Positions 47,086-55,734 of a stretch of DNA of 64,000 nucleotides are shown piece after piece. The stretch lies in IMG/VR virus record IMGVR_UViG_3300010885_049703, positions 1-64,000 of that record, one strand, 5' to 3'. The position numbers and the translations under genes are program-made. Within the stretch, counting starts at the first letter, position 1. Every line of letters begins with the position of its first letter. The notes under the pieces are model-generated. The model was not told the DNA's origin. It ran no database searches and worked only from the letters and a program-made list of their open reading frames with translations. The stretch is from a virus.

Positions 47086-47864
47086 TGATTTCCTCCACTA
47101 CAACTCGCTACAGAGATAATTTTTATTATTACAACAATGATGAAGTCATAGGTCGTAGTTTACAAAAGTACGGTGAGTATGGTCAAACTGAACTTGATTT
47201 TTTACTTTGGATTGTTGATCAACGTTATACAGTGTATGATGTAGGCGCCAACATAGGAGTATATTCCACAGCATTTGCATCTCGTGGTGCTCAAGTCTAT
47301 GCGTTTGAACCAAACCCCCACAATTATTCTTTGTTGAAACGAAATACCGAAGGATTAACTAATGTACATTGTCGACAAAATGCTATTGGCAATGGGCTTG
47401 GAAAAATCTCTATTGAAGATTTTAATCCTGAAGAATCTGGCAACTATGGAACAATGTCAACCAAACATAATCGCGGTGTTGAAGTAGACTTAATGGCATT
47501 AGACTATCTTGATATCCCTATACCTAACTTGCTAAAAATTGATGTAGAGGGAGCCGAGCTCGATGTGTTGTTGGGCTGCGAGAAAAAAATTGCTGAATCA
47601 GTGCCATGCATTGTGTATGAAGCACACGAAACCGAACAGTTTAGTGAGATTTGGCATTTCTTAAAACAATTTGATTATCGTTTGTATTGGTTGCAATGCA
47701 TGAATTACAATCCCAAGAACTTCAATGAGAATTCAGAAAACATATTTGAAAACACTGCATTGTTTAGTGTAGTGGCTTGGCCTCCAGGTTGGCCACTGTC
47801 ATTGACTGCTCAAGAAGTCACTGGCCCCAATGACGACTGGCACAAATTTGAAACTTACAGATAA
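47085..47864 (+). CDS. FkbM-family methyltransferase
   Basis: The 259-residue product has the SAM-binding motif YDVGANIGVYSTAFA and QVYAFEPNPHNYSLL, then the FkbM signature LLKIDVEGAELDVLLG. The family methylates oxygen atoms on sugars or polyketides. Its start overlaps the carbamoyltransferase stop by one base (TAATG). Its C-terminus overlaps the convergent amidinotransferase by 10 bases. Its SAM demand fits the SAH hydrolase at the right end of the window. The acceptor is unknown. Confidence 0.8.
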   Translation: MISSTTTRYRDNFYYYNNDEVIGRSLQKYGEYGQTELDFLLWIVDQRYTVYDVGANIGVYSTAFASRGAQVYAFEPNPHNYSLLKRNTEGLTNVHCRQNAIGNGLGKISIEDFNPEESGNYGTMSTKHNRGVEVDLMALDYLDIPIPNLLKIDVEGAELDVLLGCEKKIAESVPCIVYEAHETEQFSEIWHFLKQFDYRLYWLQCMNYNPKNFNENSENIFENTALFSVVAWPPGWPLSLTAQEVTGPNDDWHKFETYR

Positions 47865-48895
47865 GTCTCAAGACCGCCGCGACGTCTGATGTCTTGTGTG
47901 CAGCAACTAATACCTCCGTCCCAGAAGTAACTGTGACGGAGTTCGCTTATTATGGGATTGATTTGATGTCGCTCGCAAAAATCAAATACAGTTTTATTGT
48001 AGGCACTGAAAATTACATTTGATTCATCTAGTACCAGGCAGTTGACATCAAACACTGTCTCGGCAACAAACCCAGTCCACTTTGCCAAATAGGTATTGAC
48101 ATACTCTGTAAATTCAGCAGTGGGTGTTTGTCCTTGTACATACCAAGCACCAGGTGATTCCTCATAACGGAATTTTCCTATTTCCATGGCAGCATGTATA
48201 CTTGAATCCCAAATTTTACATACTTCCCATCCAGGAAAGTCTTGATCAAAATGTAAGTTTACATCGTGTTTACTTGACAGTATCACACCTGGTTTAAGTA
48301 TGGCAAACACAGCATCACCGTGCCCATCTGTTACAGCTTCATGTATTCTATACTCAGCACCTAGTACATTATCAACTATCCAACGACTTTGATCCGGGCG
48401 CAAGAAGTCACTGTTGTCAAAAAATACATCACGGCCCACACGCACAATGCAACTAGCCGACGCACCGTTTAGTATACAGTTTGGATCCCAGTTAGCACCA
48501 TGTGGATTAATGATGCACCCTGGTTGCCCTTGATTATACTCAGAACAAATATCGTTTAATTCAATCATAGGCAATACACGTAACAATTTATTACCTAGTG
48601 TTATTTGCCAATCTCTTGGAGTCAACGGCGGTAAAGGAACACCTTCGTTTCTGATTTGACTTTTTTGAAACCAATTAATATCAGGCAATTTAGGTCTGCG
48701 TACCTTGGCCCCAAAGGTTTCAATGGTGCGTTGAAGATTGTCAAGATCTTCGGCAGTTTCTAACAGTATTTGTTGTAACTGACTACGAACCTGCGGGCTG
48801 TCAATGAAGTCAAAGTATTCAGGATTGTAAGCACGACCCACGATAACTTCTTCTAATGGTTGCCAGCTGGTAAATGAATTAATTAATGGAGTCAT
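47855..48895 (-). CDS. amidinotransferase-family enzyme (copy 2)
   Basis: The 346-residue product resembles copy 1 in order: SFTSWQPLEEVIVGRAYNPE at the start, SASCIVRVGRDVFFDNSDF in the middle, DGHGDAVF with His192 and Asp194, and FWDGGISCCTQDIRRRG with the nucleophile at Cys331. An extra Cys332 follows and Ser replaces the His before it. The catalytic triad is thus retained. It overlaps the next minus gene by 17 bases and the FkbM gene by 10 bases at its 3' end, where the two genes converge. Amidino transfer to an unknown amine is the most likely reaction. Confidence 0.75.
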   Translation of the reverse strand: MTPLINSFTSWQPLEEVIVGRAYNPEYFDFIDSPQVRSQLQQILLETAEDLDNLQRTIETFGAKVRRPKLPDINWFQKSQIRNEGVPLPPLTPRDWQITLGNKLLRVLPMIELNDICSEYNQGQPGCIINPHGANWDPNCILNGASASCIVRVGRDVFFDNSDFLRPDQSRWIVDNVLGAEYRIHEAVTDGHGDAVFAILKPGVILSSKHDVNLHFDQDFPGWEVCKIWDSSIHAAMEIGKFRYEESPGAWYVQGQTPTAEFTEYVNTYLAKWTGFVAETVFDVNCLVLDESNVIFSAYNKTVFDFCERHQINPIISELRHSYFWDGGISCCTQDIRRRGGLETYL

Positions 48896-50069
48896 TGAGT
48901 TGTTTGGTTAGGGTATTTAAGCGGTTGTATTTTGACGACCAAAATAACTGTTGATTATGTCTAGCATCATCTTCGCACTGTTGAATCCATAGATCTAGAT
49001 TTTGAATCAATATACTAGAGATCGCAGCACGAATATTGATCCAACGATATGTACTATCTTCAATTTGATCATAACCATTGATTATACAATGATCAAATGT
49101 TCGGTATCCCAATGATTTTAATGTAGCCAGGCTGTTTGGCGGTGCCACTAGGATAAAAGGTTGTGTATGTTTAATTGGCTTAAAAGTTTTTTCTGTTAAA
49201 AAAGTACCACCACTTTGGTCAGCATCAAACATTGTTTCCAACACAACATGAAAATAACTATCTTGAAAATGTTCAGGAACAAGTGTATGATGTTGATTTT
49301 GAGAAGTTGTATCTAAGTCATCGCATCTATATGGAGCACCAGTAAGAAATTGATCAATATAAAGTGGTAATTTAGGAAACCAATTAAGATCTATAGGGTT
49401 GTCATTGGAGTTTTCATTGATGCTCACTGTATTGTAACTCCAGTAGGCATTATCAAGCATGTGCGATCTATGCAAATCAGCAACAACAGCAGCACGCCAC
49501 CATTTGTGTGTACGGCTCAACATGGTAAATGTTTTACTACGTGCTGTATGTTGCCAAGTTAATGGTTTATGTTTTTTATTAGCTCGCCAATAAAATAATT
49601 CATGATCGGCAAAATAAAAAAATCCTGGTATATTAGAGGATGCAGTATTGCCACTAACAAACCTATAACATTCTGTACTAAGATTGTGCTGCAAACACAA
49701 TTCATCAAGTCTTGTTTTTTCATGTGCAGGGTTATCACCTTCGTGGTAATAAAATAATACATGTAACTGTCCTTGATGTACAAGTTTTAAAGTACTGGCC
49801 GGAATTAGATTAAAATAATCAACATCAAAATTAAAAAATCCCAAGCCTATGGGATAAAAACATTGTGCGGGAATATGATCGTCAACTGCGTAAAGTTCAA
49901 TAGGAAAATTGTGATCTTGGCCATAATACAGCAAACGCAAAGGAACTACAAACGGGTATTGACTGCCCAAGTGACTATATCCTTCGCCAAGATCTTGCAA
50001 GGGTACTAAATTGGGATAAGGTTCCCCATTGACAAAGTGATCAAATACTAAGTTTAGTTTGTAAGTCAT
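48879..50069 (-). CDS. putative glycosyltransferase of the TEK-type family (copy 3)
   Basis: I use the ATG at MTYKLNLVFDHFVNGEPYPN (396 residues). A longer frame would reach further into the upstream gene. The N-terminal half is unlike the other copies and rich in Phe, Tyr and His. The C-terminal half has FLTEKTFKPIKHTQPFILVA and SLGYRTFDHC, matching the TEK and G-x-x-T-F blocks. The Asp-Glu before Tyr-Asp in the other copies is replaced by Asn-Gly here. It overlaps the gene before it by 29 bases, so both are in one operon. Confidence 0.5.
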   Translation of the reverse strand: MTYKLNLVFDHFVNGEPYPNLVPLQDLGEGYSHLGSQYPFVVPLRLLYYGQDHNFPIELYAVDDHIPAQCFYPIGLGFFNFDVDYFNLIPASTLKLVHQGQLHVLFYYHEGDNPAHEKTRLDELCLQHNLSTECYRFVSGNTASSNIPGFFYFADHELFYWRANKKHKPLTWQHTARSKTFTMLSRTHKWWRAAVVADLHRSHMLDNAYWSYNTVSINENSNDNPIDLNWFPKLPLYIDQFLTGAPYRCDDLDTTSQNQHHTLVPEHFQDSYFHVVLETMFDADQSGGTFLTEKTFKPIKHTQPFILVAPPNSLATLKSLGYRTFDHCIINGYDQIEDSTYRWINIRAAISSILIQNLDLWIQQCEDDARHNQQLFWSSKYNRLNTLTKQLNDSIN

Positions 50070-51150
50070 CAAGCATCTCTTGCATTTCTTTCCATAATAC
50101 AGATTCAAAACTACCACTATAAAAATGATTGTAGTTGTGATTGATCACAGGTAAAATACTGTGAAACAATGTTGTTTTATCATCAGGGGTTAAACTATCA
50201 AGATGTTTCAACAGTTGTCCAATGAGTTCTATTCTCTTTTGGTCATCGGGCTCGTCGTCGTAACTTTCGTCCCAGAAATCACCAAAGGTTTGGAATCCAT
50301 AACTTCGCAAATATGCCAAGCTACCACACGTTCCTACTAATACAAACGGCATTTGTAGACAAATAGGTTTGAATACTTTTTCAGTTAGGTGTTGTCTAGC
50401 TCCTGTGGCAATAGTTTCGGTTACAAGATATAACAAACATTGACTTGACTCATTAAACAAATCTAGTTTTGAACTTTGACTTGCGGAAACTTCGCCTTCG
50501 TTTTCAAACTGTAGTGGTAATGTCTGTTGTGAAAATACAGATTGTATATCAGGGTACCACTGTAGCAGTGGTTCAACCGCATCAACAACAGATATGTTTT
50601 CGGCTGGGCAGATATCTGGACAACTAATCAGATTGTTAGTTAATTGATTTTTAAAAATATGATACAACATCAACAACCGATGATGTCGTTGCCCGGCTAC
50701 AATACGATTTGGAGCAATAAATGTGTGAGTAATTTTTCTTTGACTGGGATCAGTTACTAGATAGGTATAATTGTAACCCCGAAACCAATCCAATGCAGCC
50801 CATCCGTTATAAAAATAATAGAATTGGAGCCAATCATAGGTTTGACAAATTCTATCTACTGTGCTACTATTGTATTCGCTAGTGATAATAACACCATGTC
50901 CGGGGCATTTCAACACATTGTCTTGACTGGCAAAAATATGCTGTAACACCGGGCGCAACCGAGAGAAGTCTAACGGCTCTTGGTCAAATACGAATATATA
51001 ATTGAACTCGTTGCCCGGCGGTGCATAGTTTTTGAGATCAGCCAGCCGCGTGTGACCAGGTGGATCACAGAACCACATACGTGTTCTGGGAATGTTTCTT
51101 TTTATGAATGGCCAAAATGTATGATTGTAAATCTCGTCAATTCTAATCAT
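50041..51150 (-). CDS. putative glycosyltransferase of the TEK-type family (copy 4)
   Basis: The 369-residue product has WFCDPPGHTRLADL and EFNYIFVFDQEPLDF at the N-terminus, HGVIITSEYNSSTVDRI next, and the shared C-terminal block: HLTEKVFKPICLQMPFVLVG and GFQTFGDFWDESYDDE. Its ATG is read from CATG, whose complement is also the ATG of the divergent plus-strand gene at 51149. There is no space for a separate ribosome site between the two genes. The start of this family is variable, but the frame is intact. Confidence 0.52.
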   Translation of the reverse strand: MIRIDEIYNHTFWPFIKRNIPRTRMWFCDPPGHTRLADLKNYAPPGNEFNYIFVFDQEPLDFSRLRPVLQHIFASQDNVLKCPGHGVIITSEYNSSTVDRICQTYDWLQFYYFYNGWAALDWFRGYNYTYLVTDPSQRKITHTFIAPNRIVAGQRHHRLLMLYHIFKNQLTNNLISCPDICPAENISVVDAVEPLLQWYPDIQSVFSQQTLPLQFENEGEVSASQSSKLDLFNESSQCLLYLVTETIATGARQHLTEKVFKPICLQMPFVLVGTCGSLAYLRSYGFQTFGDFWDESYDDEPDDQKRIELIGQLLKHLDSLTPDDKTTLFHSILPVINHNYNHFYSGSFESVLWKEMQEMLDDLQTKLSI

Positions 51151-52819
51151 GTTTGATGTATTTTATTTTGATCGCAAGCCCAACTTATTCCCACATGAAC
51201 GTTGGGCAAAGAATTTAGAAGATGCAAAAACTCAAAGTCGTACTAGATTTTTCTGGGTAGTCAACTACTTATCGGACTATACAGACTTTGATTTTCTTTG
51301 GGAACCAACTCCCTGGGAAGCGCACCAACGACATGTTTGGCCCAGTCAATGGCAACGAGATGGTGGCACACAGTTAGTGCCCAAACAAGGATTTACGGAT
51401 ACCAATTACGATCACACTACAGTGCCAAGAAAAGCCGGCGTTGATATTGTGTATGTTGACCATGGCAACCCAGAATCTCCCACAGTTAAACTCACACAAC
51501 GTGTGAGATACGTCGACAATTACCTTGACACATTAAAACGCATTGCCGCAGCAGAAACCAATGAATGGATATGGATCACCAGCAGCATCTGCGACTACAC
51601 TGACTTTGATTTTTCATGGCATCCTGAACCTTGGCAAGCGGACATGCTGCATGTATTTGCCAGCGGTCAACAACGCTTTGGTGATACGTTTTACATGCAT
51701 GTACCCAGTGCCCGGCAACGTCTTGGTGATGTGGAATTATTAGATTGGTATGCATTGAACTTTGTTACAGATATTGTAGTACCGCGGCATCATATTCCAG
51801 TTAACTGGCATCGCAAGGACACACACATTGATGCAATAAAGCAGCACGAGTTTCGGGCACCTTTGGAAATATTCACTTGCACTAATGTTGATGTTCCGTT
51901 GCCTGAAGTTAACCTATGGCGTAGCAAGACTAAAACTATCGTATCATTAAGTGCAGGTGCATCGGCTGTGATAGTTCCGCAAGTGGCAGCACCCACAATT
52001 AAAACACAACTCTATGATTATCCTTACATAGATAAGACCTATAACAATTGTGTGGAAGATCGTTTACAAGATGTAATCTTTATCAGCAACGGCGAGCCCA
52101 TGGCCGAAGCGAATTGGAACAATCTACAAGAACTGTGTCCCAGAGCACGTCGTAGCGATGGAGTTACCGGCCGTGAAGCAGCATACAAAGCAGCAGCCGC
52201 TATGAGTGACACACCTTGGTTCTTTGCTGTGTTTGCCAAAACAGAAGTGTTACCTGAATTCAAATTTGATTTCCAACCTGATCGTATGCAACAGCCCAAG
52301 CACTATATTTTTCACAGTCGCAATCCAGTTAATGGATTAGAGTATGGTGCCATGAATATTAACTTGTACAATCGCCAACTCACCTTAGATACACGACCCG
52401 GCTTAGACTTCACATTGAGTTCGGCACATGAAGTAGTACCCATCGTAGCCAGTATCTCAAGATTCAACACTGATCCTTGGATCAGTTGGCGCAGTGCATT
52501 TAGAGAAGTGTTGAAACTAAAGCGTGAAGTTGACTTTGGTGCTGACGTAGAAATACAATATCGTCTAGACACATGGTGTACTCGTGCTGAAGGAGAAAAT
52601 GCTGAATGGGTGTTGCAAGGTGCACAGGATGCCTTGGCATATTATGCGGAAGTCAACGGGCGACTATCACAGTTACAGTTGAGCTTTGACTGGGCTTGGT
52701 TAAAACAATGGTTTGAAAGCCGGCATGGATACCAGCTATGGGCTAAAACTGATCAACAAACTCCTGAGTCACAAACCAATTTAGATATTGCTCAACTCCT
52801 AATTCAAGGGATATTGTAG
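51149..52819 (+). CDS. two-part glycosyltransferase-like protein with degenerate DxD
   Basis: The 556-residue product has an N-terminal part with an internal duplication: YTDFDFLWEPTPWEAHQRHV and YTDFDFSWHPEPWQADMLHV are two copies of one unit of about 45 residues. The C-terminal half is paralogous to the protein at 33876 (ANWNNLQELCPRARRSDGVT, then EAAYKAAAAM). The DGD of that protein is Phe-Ala-Lys here (residues 362-364), so the metal site of a glycosyltransferase is lost. It may bind sugar or act as a partner of the active copy. Its start overlaps a divergent start, and its 3' end overlaps the convergent epimerase gene by 77 bases. Confidence 0.55.
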   Translation: MFDVFYFDRKPNLFPHERWAKNLEDAKTQSRTRFFWVVNYLSDYTDFDFLWEPTPWEAHQRHVWPSQWQRDGGTQLVPKQGFTDTNYDHTTVPRKAGVDIVYVDHGNPESPTVKLTQRVRYVDNYLDTLKRIAAAETNEWIWITSSICDYTDFDFSWHPEPWQADMLHVFASGQQRFGDTFYMHVPSARQRLGDVELLDWYALNFVTDIVVPRHHIPVNWHRKDTHIDAIKQHEFRAPLEIFTCTNVDVPLPEVNLWRSKTKTIVSLSAGASAVIVPQVAAPTIKTQLYDYPYIDKTYNNCVEDRLQDVIFISNGEPMAEANWNNLQELCPRARRSDGVTGREAAYKAAAAMSDTPWFFAVFAKTEVLPEFKFDFQPDRMQQPKHYIFHSRNPVNGLEYGAMNINLYNRQLTLDTRPGLDFTLSSAHEVVPIVASISRFNTDPWISWRSAFREVLKLKREVDFGADVEIQYRLDTWCTRAEGENAEWVLQGAQDALAYYAEVNGRLSQLQLSFDWAWLKQWFESRHGYQLWAKTDQQTPESQTNLDIAQLLIQGIL

Positions 52820-53705
52820 GATTCCAGTCAGTTACAGTTTTTAGTTTGTCACTGTCAAGAGTATCTCTATTGGGATAAAATGCATCGTGTGGTTGAGTGA
52901 TAATCTCAGCCGGAAGCCTTGCTGCAATTAGTTCTGCCGCTTCGATAATCTTTCTTCCCTGTCCTCTTGTGCAATTAAAAATTTCATTGGCTGCAGCAGG
53001 GTGTACAGCCGCAGTGACAAAAGCAGCAGCAACATCAGTGACATAACTAAAGTCTAATCGATTGTCAGGACCGTTCACATGTATCCGGCCAGTCTTGATG
53101 GCACCCACAGTCATCTTACTGATCACACGTACTACCATATCACGCACACCATACAATGCACTGGGGCGTAGAATACTGTATTCTAAGCCATGCTCGTGCT
53201 GCCAAATCTTACACATACGTTCGCATTGTAGTTTATAACTTCCGTACAATGTCAATGGATTACATTCAGCAGTTTCATTGGGAATATTACCACCAAAGTC
53301 TCCATATACCATTGACGAACTGGCCAATACAAAACGTTGAACTTTAAACTCCACACATAGATCCAATGCAATGGCAGTGGCTGCAATCATGTTAGTTGTG
53401 GCATCAACTACATTCTTCTTCACCATCTTGGCATTGGGGTATGTGGCAAGATCAATCACAACATCAGGGCCAACCTCAGAAAATACTTGTCGCAATTTTT
53501 CAGAGTTGCAGACATCAACATTCCATGCTGAATGGAATCCTATAAAGGCAGTGCGTTGGTCAAGCACAGGATTATATTCCCAATCCTTATACTCGCCGTA
53601 TTGATGATGTATGTCAACAACGTTGACTTGATGACCAAGATCAATGAGCTGGCGTGCAACATTGTGTCCGATAAATCCATGTCCACCTAGTATTAATATT
53701 TTCAT
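52743..53705 (-). CDS. NAD-dependent epimerase/dehydratase (copy 1)
   Basis: The 320-residue product is an extended short-chain dehydrogenase. It has the NAD(P)-binding motif GGHGFIGHN at residues 7-15, VVDIHHQYGEYKDW next, SSSMVYGDF with the catalytic Ser, and YGSYKLQCE with the Tyr-x-x-x-Lys pair. The C-terminal SDR domain ends in WNPTISLELGVEQYLNW, typical of nucleotide-sugar 4-epimerases. Its natural substrate would be an NDP-sugar. The 3' end overlaps the convergent plus-strand gene by 77 bases. A second epimerase lies at 55731. Confidence 0.8.
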   Translation of the reverse strand: MKILILGGHGFIGHNVARQLIDLGHQVNVVDIHHQYGEYKDWEYNPVLDQRTAFIGFHSAWNVDVCNSEKLRQVFSEVGPDVVIDLATYPNAKMVKKNVVDATTNMIAATAIALDLCVEFKVQRFVLASSSMVYGDFGGNIPNETAECNPLTLYGSYKLQCERMCKIWQHEHGLEYSILRPSALYGVRDMVVRVISKMTVGAIKTGRIHVNGPDNRLDFSYVTDVAAAFVTAAVHPAAANEIFNCTRGQGRKIIEAAELIAARLPAEIITQPHDAFYPNRDTLDSDKLKTVTDWNPTISLELGVEQYLNWFVTQEFVDQF

Positions 53706-54739
53706 TGCAATACCTTGGCTATTTGTTCTACTTCACTGTCAGTTAGTGTGTGTTGGTTAGGCACAGTGAAACTTTGTCGTGCCAATTCATCGGCTCGTGG
53801 ACAATTGGCAGTATACAGCGTTTCCCGATGAACTGGCCTTGAATAGTGTACGGCTATGTCAATCGCTTGTTGTTGAAACTGTTTGATAACGATGTCTCGT
53901 TGCAACGATTTAAAAACTAGTTTACTGTAATCGTGTGCCCTTAGATTGGTATCTAACACACACTGGTGTTGACTTTGTGCAATAAGAAATTGCGCTATCT
54001 CATGCCTTCTGCGCTGCCATTGTGTAGCCAGTTCCAACCCAACGCTAATACACGCTGCTTCAAAACTACTGATCATACTGTTCATTCCTGGTGCAATACT
54101 TGCATCGGTATTTTTCTTCTTGCCGTGTAATCGCAGCAGTTGAGCCATGGCAGCAATGTCATCATCATCAGTGAGTACGGCTCCGCCACTGCCCCAGCTA
54201 CTGATAGGTTTACTGGGTGAAAAACTAACACAGGCAACCGTGCCTTGGTTGGCACTCCAAGTTGTACCGTTGTGACTCATTAAACTTTGAGCAGCATCAC
54301 AAATCACAGGTATGCCTAGTTGATCTAATGCGGCCCAGTTGCTCATGTTGCCAAATATATCCACTGCCACCACAGCAGCGCAGTCTTTGATTTGACTTAC
54401 ATCAATACAATAATTGTCAACAACATCAACCGCAATTGGTATATGACCGGCTCTGACAATAGCATGTGCCGTGGCAGTGAATGTGTAGGTGCTTACGGCA
54501 ATTCTACTTTGTGGGGGAAGATTCAAACACCATATGGCAATGATCAGTGCATCAGTGCAACTGGCAGTTGTGACACAATGTTTTCTATGAAACGTTGTGG
54601 CTAGCCTTGTTTCTAATCGTTGTACCAGTGCTGAGTTTTGAGCTAGGCCCTGTTGATGATCTTCGTTGAGCATTGTCCAGACTTGATCACGTATCTGAGT
54701 CCAGTTGCGAGCATTTTGGAATAGTGCGATGTTACTCAT
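53702..54739 (-). CDS. DegT/DnrJ/EryC1/StrS aminotransferase
   Basis: The 345-residue product shows the family pattern: GLAQNSALVQRLETRLATTF at the start, TASCTDALIIAIWCLNLPP, CDAAQS with Asp148, and SFSPSKPISSWGSGGAVLT with Lys177 as the predicted PLP lysine. Such enzymes form amino sugars or aminocyclitols from keto sugars and a glutamate donor. It overlaps the epimerase by four bases and the deacetylase gene by eight. The pair of epimerase and aminotransferase suggests that a keto sugar is reshaped and then aminated. Confidence 0.8.
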   Translation of the reverse strand: MSNIALFQNARNWTQIRDQVWTMLNEDHQQGLAQNSALVQRLETRLATTFHRKHCVTTASCTDALIIAIWCLNLPPQSRIAVSTYTFTATAHAIVRAGHIPIAVDVVDNYCIDVSQIKDCAAVVAVDIFGNMSNWAALDQLGIPVICDAAQSLMSHNGTTWSANQGTVACVSFSPSKPISSWGSGGAVLTDDDDIAAMAQLLRLHGKKKNTDASIAPGMNSMISSFEAACISVGLELATQWQRRRHEIAQFLIAQSQHQCVLDTNLRAHDYSKLVFKSLQRDIVIKQFQQQAIDIAVHYSRPVHRETLYTANCPRADELARQSFTVPNQHTLTDSEVEQIAKVLQ

Positions 54740-55352
54740 AAGAATTCACTATTGTAAAACATTCAGCAAGCGTTTGCCTATTCTTCTGCGCCCAATATTG
54801 ATTGGCAGTGTAGATATACGCAATATCTGACTGGGATAGATAACTGCCGTAACATTCCAGCAATTGACGTTTGAATGTCCAATGATCAGCAATACCAACG
54901 TAATAGTTGGCAGTGCGTTGATAGTCATGGCAATAAGGCCAACTATGCATTAACCAAGTCTGACGGGCATGCTTCTTTACATAAGGCCAAGCCAGTTCAT
55001 AGGTGGCTCTGTGGTCTTGATGACTGTCTTCAGGATTGGGGATAATTGCAATGTCACATGACTCCAACAGATCGTGTAGTTGAGTCATGATTACATTATT
55101 GACTACAAGATTTGGCCTGCCGCCGGTGTGCAAGGGAGTGGGCAATACTCTAAGATCCCAGCCACTCAATTTATAACTGGCCGCAAGTTCATTGGTTACA
55201 ATGGCTGTGGTTCGGGTGGGATTGACTTCAGTGCTGGGTTGTACAGCAACCACACTGATGATTTCTGCACCCTGCTCTTGATAACGTCTGAGAGTACCGG
55301 CACAGGCAATCTCTACATCATCGGGGTGAGCACTGACAACGAGTATTTTCAT
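54732..55352 (-). CDS. PIG-L family deacetylase
   Basis: The ATG is preceded by GAGGTGG, giving 206 residues that start MKILVVSAHPDDVEIACAGT. The HPDD motif at 9-12 and NPEDSHQDHRATY are the two zinc-binding and catalytic blocks of the PIG-L/LmbE-like family. Known members remove N-acetyl groups from GlcNAc-type substrates. The gene overlaps the aminotransferase downstream and a 51-residue frame upstream (ATGA). Deacetylation of an acetamido sugar in the pathway is likely but inferred. Confidence 0.8.
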   Translation of the reverse strand: MKILVVSAHPDDVEIACAGTLRRYQEQGAEIISVVAVQPSTEVNPTRTTAIVTNELAASYKLSGWDLRVLPTPLHTGGRPNLVVNNVIMTQLHDLLESCDIAIIPNPEDSHQDHRATYELAWPYVKKHARQTWLMHSWPYCHDYQRTANYYVGIADHWTFKRQLLECYGSYLSQSDIAYIYTANQYWAQKNRQTLAECFTIVNSYE

Positions 55353-55504
55353 GACCACCTCAACAAATATAACATGTAGTCCGCCTCATTGCGAAAGTAT
55401 AGATAGCCTCGATCACGACACCAACGAATATCTTGATCACCAAATGTTTGTTCACACCATTGCATTCTTGCCCATGCTTCTGGTATCTTTGCTCGATAGG
55501 TCAT
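55349..55504 (-). CDS. 51-residue microprotein (LRWS type)
   Basis: This frame starts in ATGA overlapping the previous stop and ends in ATGA overlapping the deacetylase start. It reads MTYRAKIPEAWARMQWCEQT, then RWCRDRGYLYFRNEADYMLY and ends LLRWS. The ending and the aromatic-rich end (YFRNEADYMLYLLRWS) resemble those of the small proteins at 55501 and 56687. The protein is well placed for translational coupling between genes. The function is unknown. Confidence 0.6.
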   Translation of the reverse strand: MTYRAKIPEAWARMQWCEQTFGDQDIRWCRDRGYLYFRNEADYMLYLLRWS

Positions 55505-55734
55505 GACCATTTTAATTTAAACCACACTGCTGGTTTTTCGTCTTTAAAGTAGTAACACCAGGAACTCATTATATAATCTACCTTGGATCTATAACCTCGT
55601 TCACGTAGCCATGAATTTAAATCATCTAACGTATAAGGCTCAATGCTAGGACGCAACTCTACCTTGTATATGAATCCTTGTTCAGCTAATCTGACACTGT
55701 AAGGTCTGCTCAACGGGTTACTGTGATCTTTCAT
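55501..55734 (-). CDS. 77-residue microprotein (FKLKWS type)
   Basis: The product starts MKDHSNPLSRPYSVRLAEQG and ends WCYYFKDEKPAVWFKLKWS. The C-terminus matches the small proteins at 55349 and 56687 in sequence and place. It overlaps the epimerase gene upstream by four bases and the 51-residue frame downstream by four bases. It has no signal peptide or membrane segment. The pattern Y-(F)-x-D-E-x-x-A-x-x-F-K-L-K-W is a recurrent feature of small T4-like phage proteins, in my memory. Function is unknown. Confidence 0.6.
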   Translation of the reverse strand: MKDHSNPLSRPYSVRLAEQGFIYKVELRPSIEPYTLDDLNSWLRERGYRSKVDYIMSSWCYYFKDEKPAVWFKLKWS

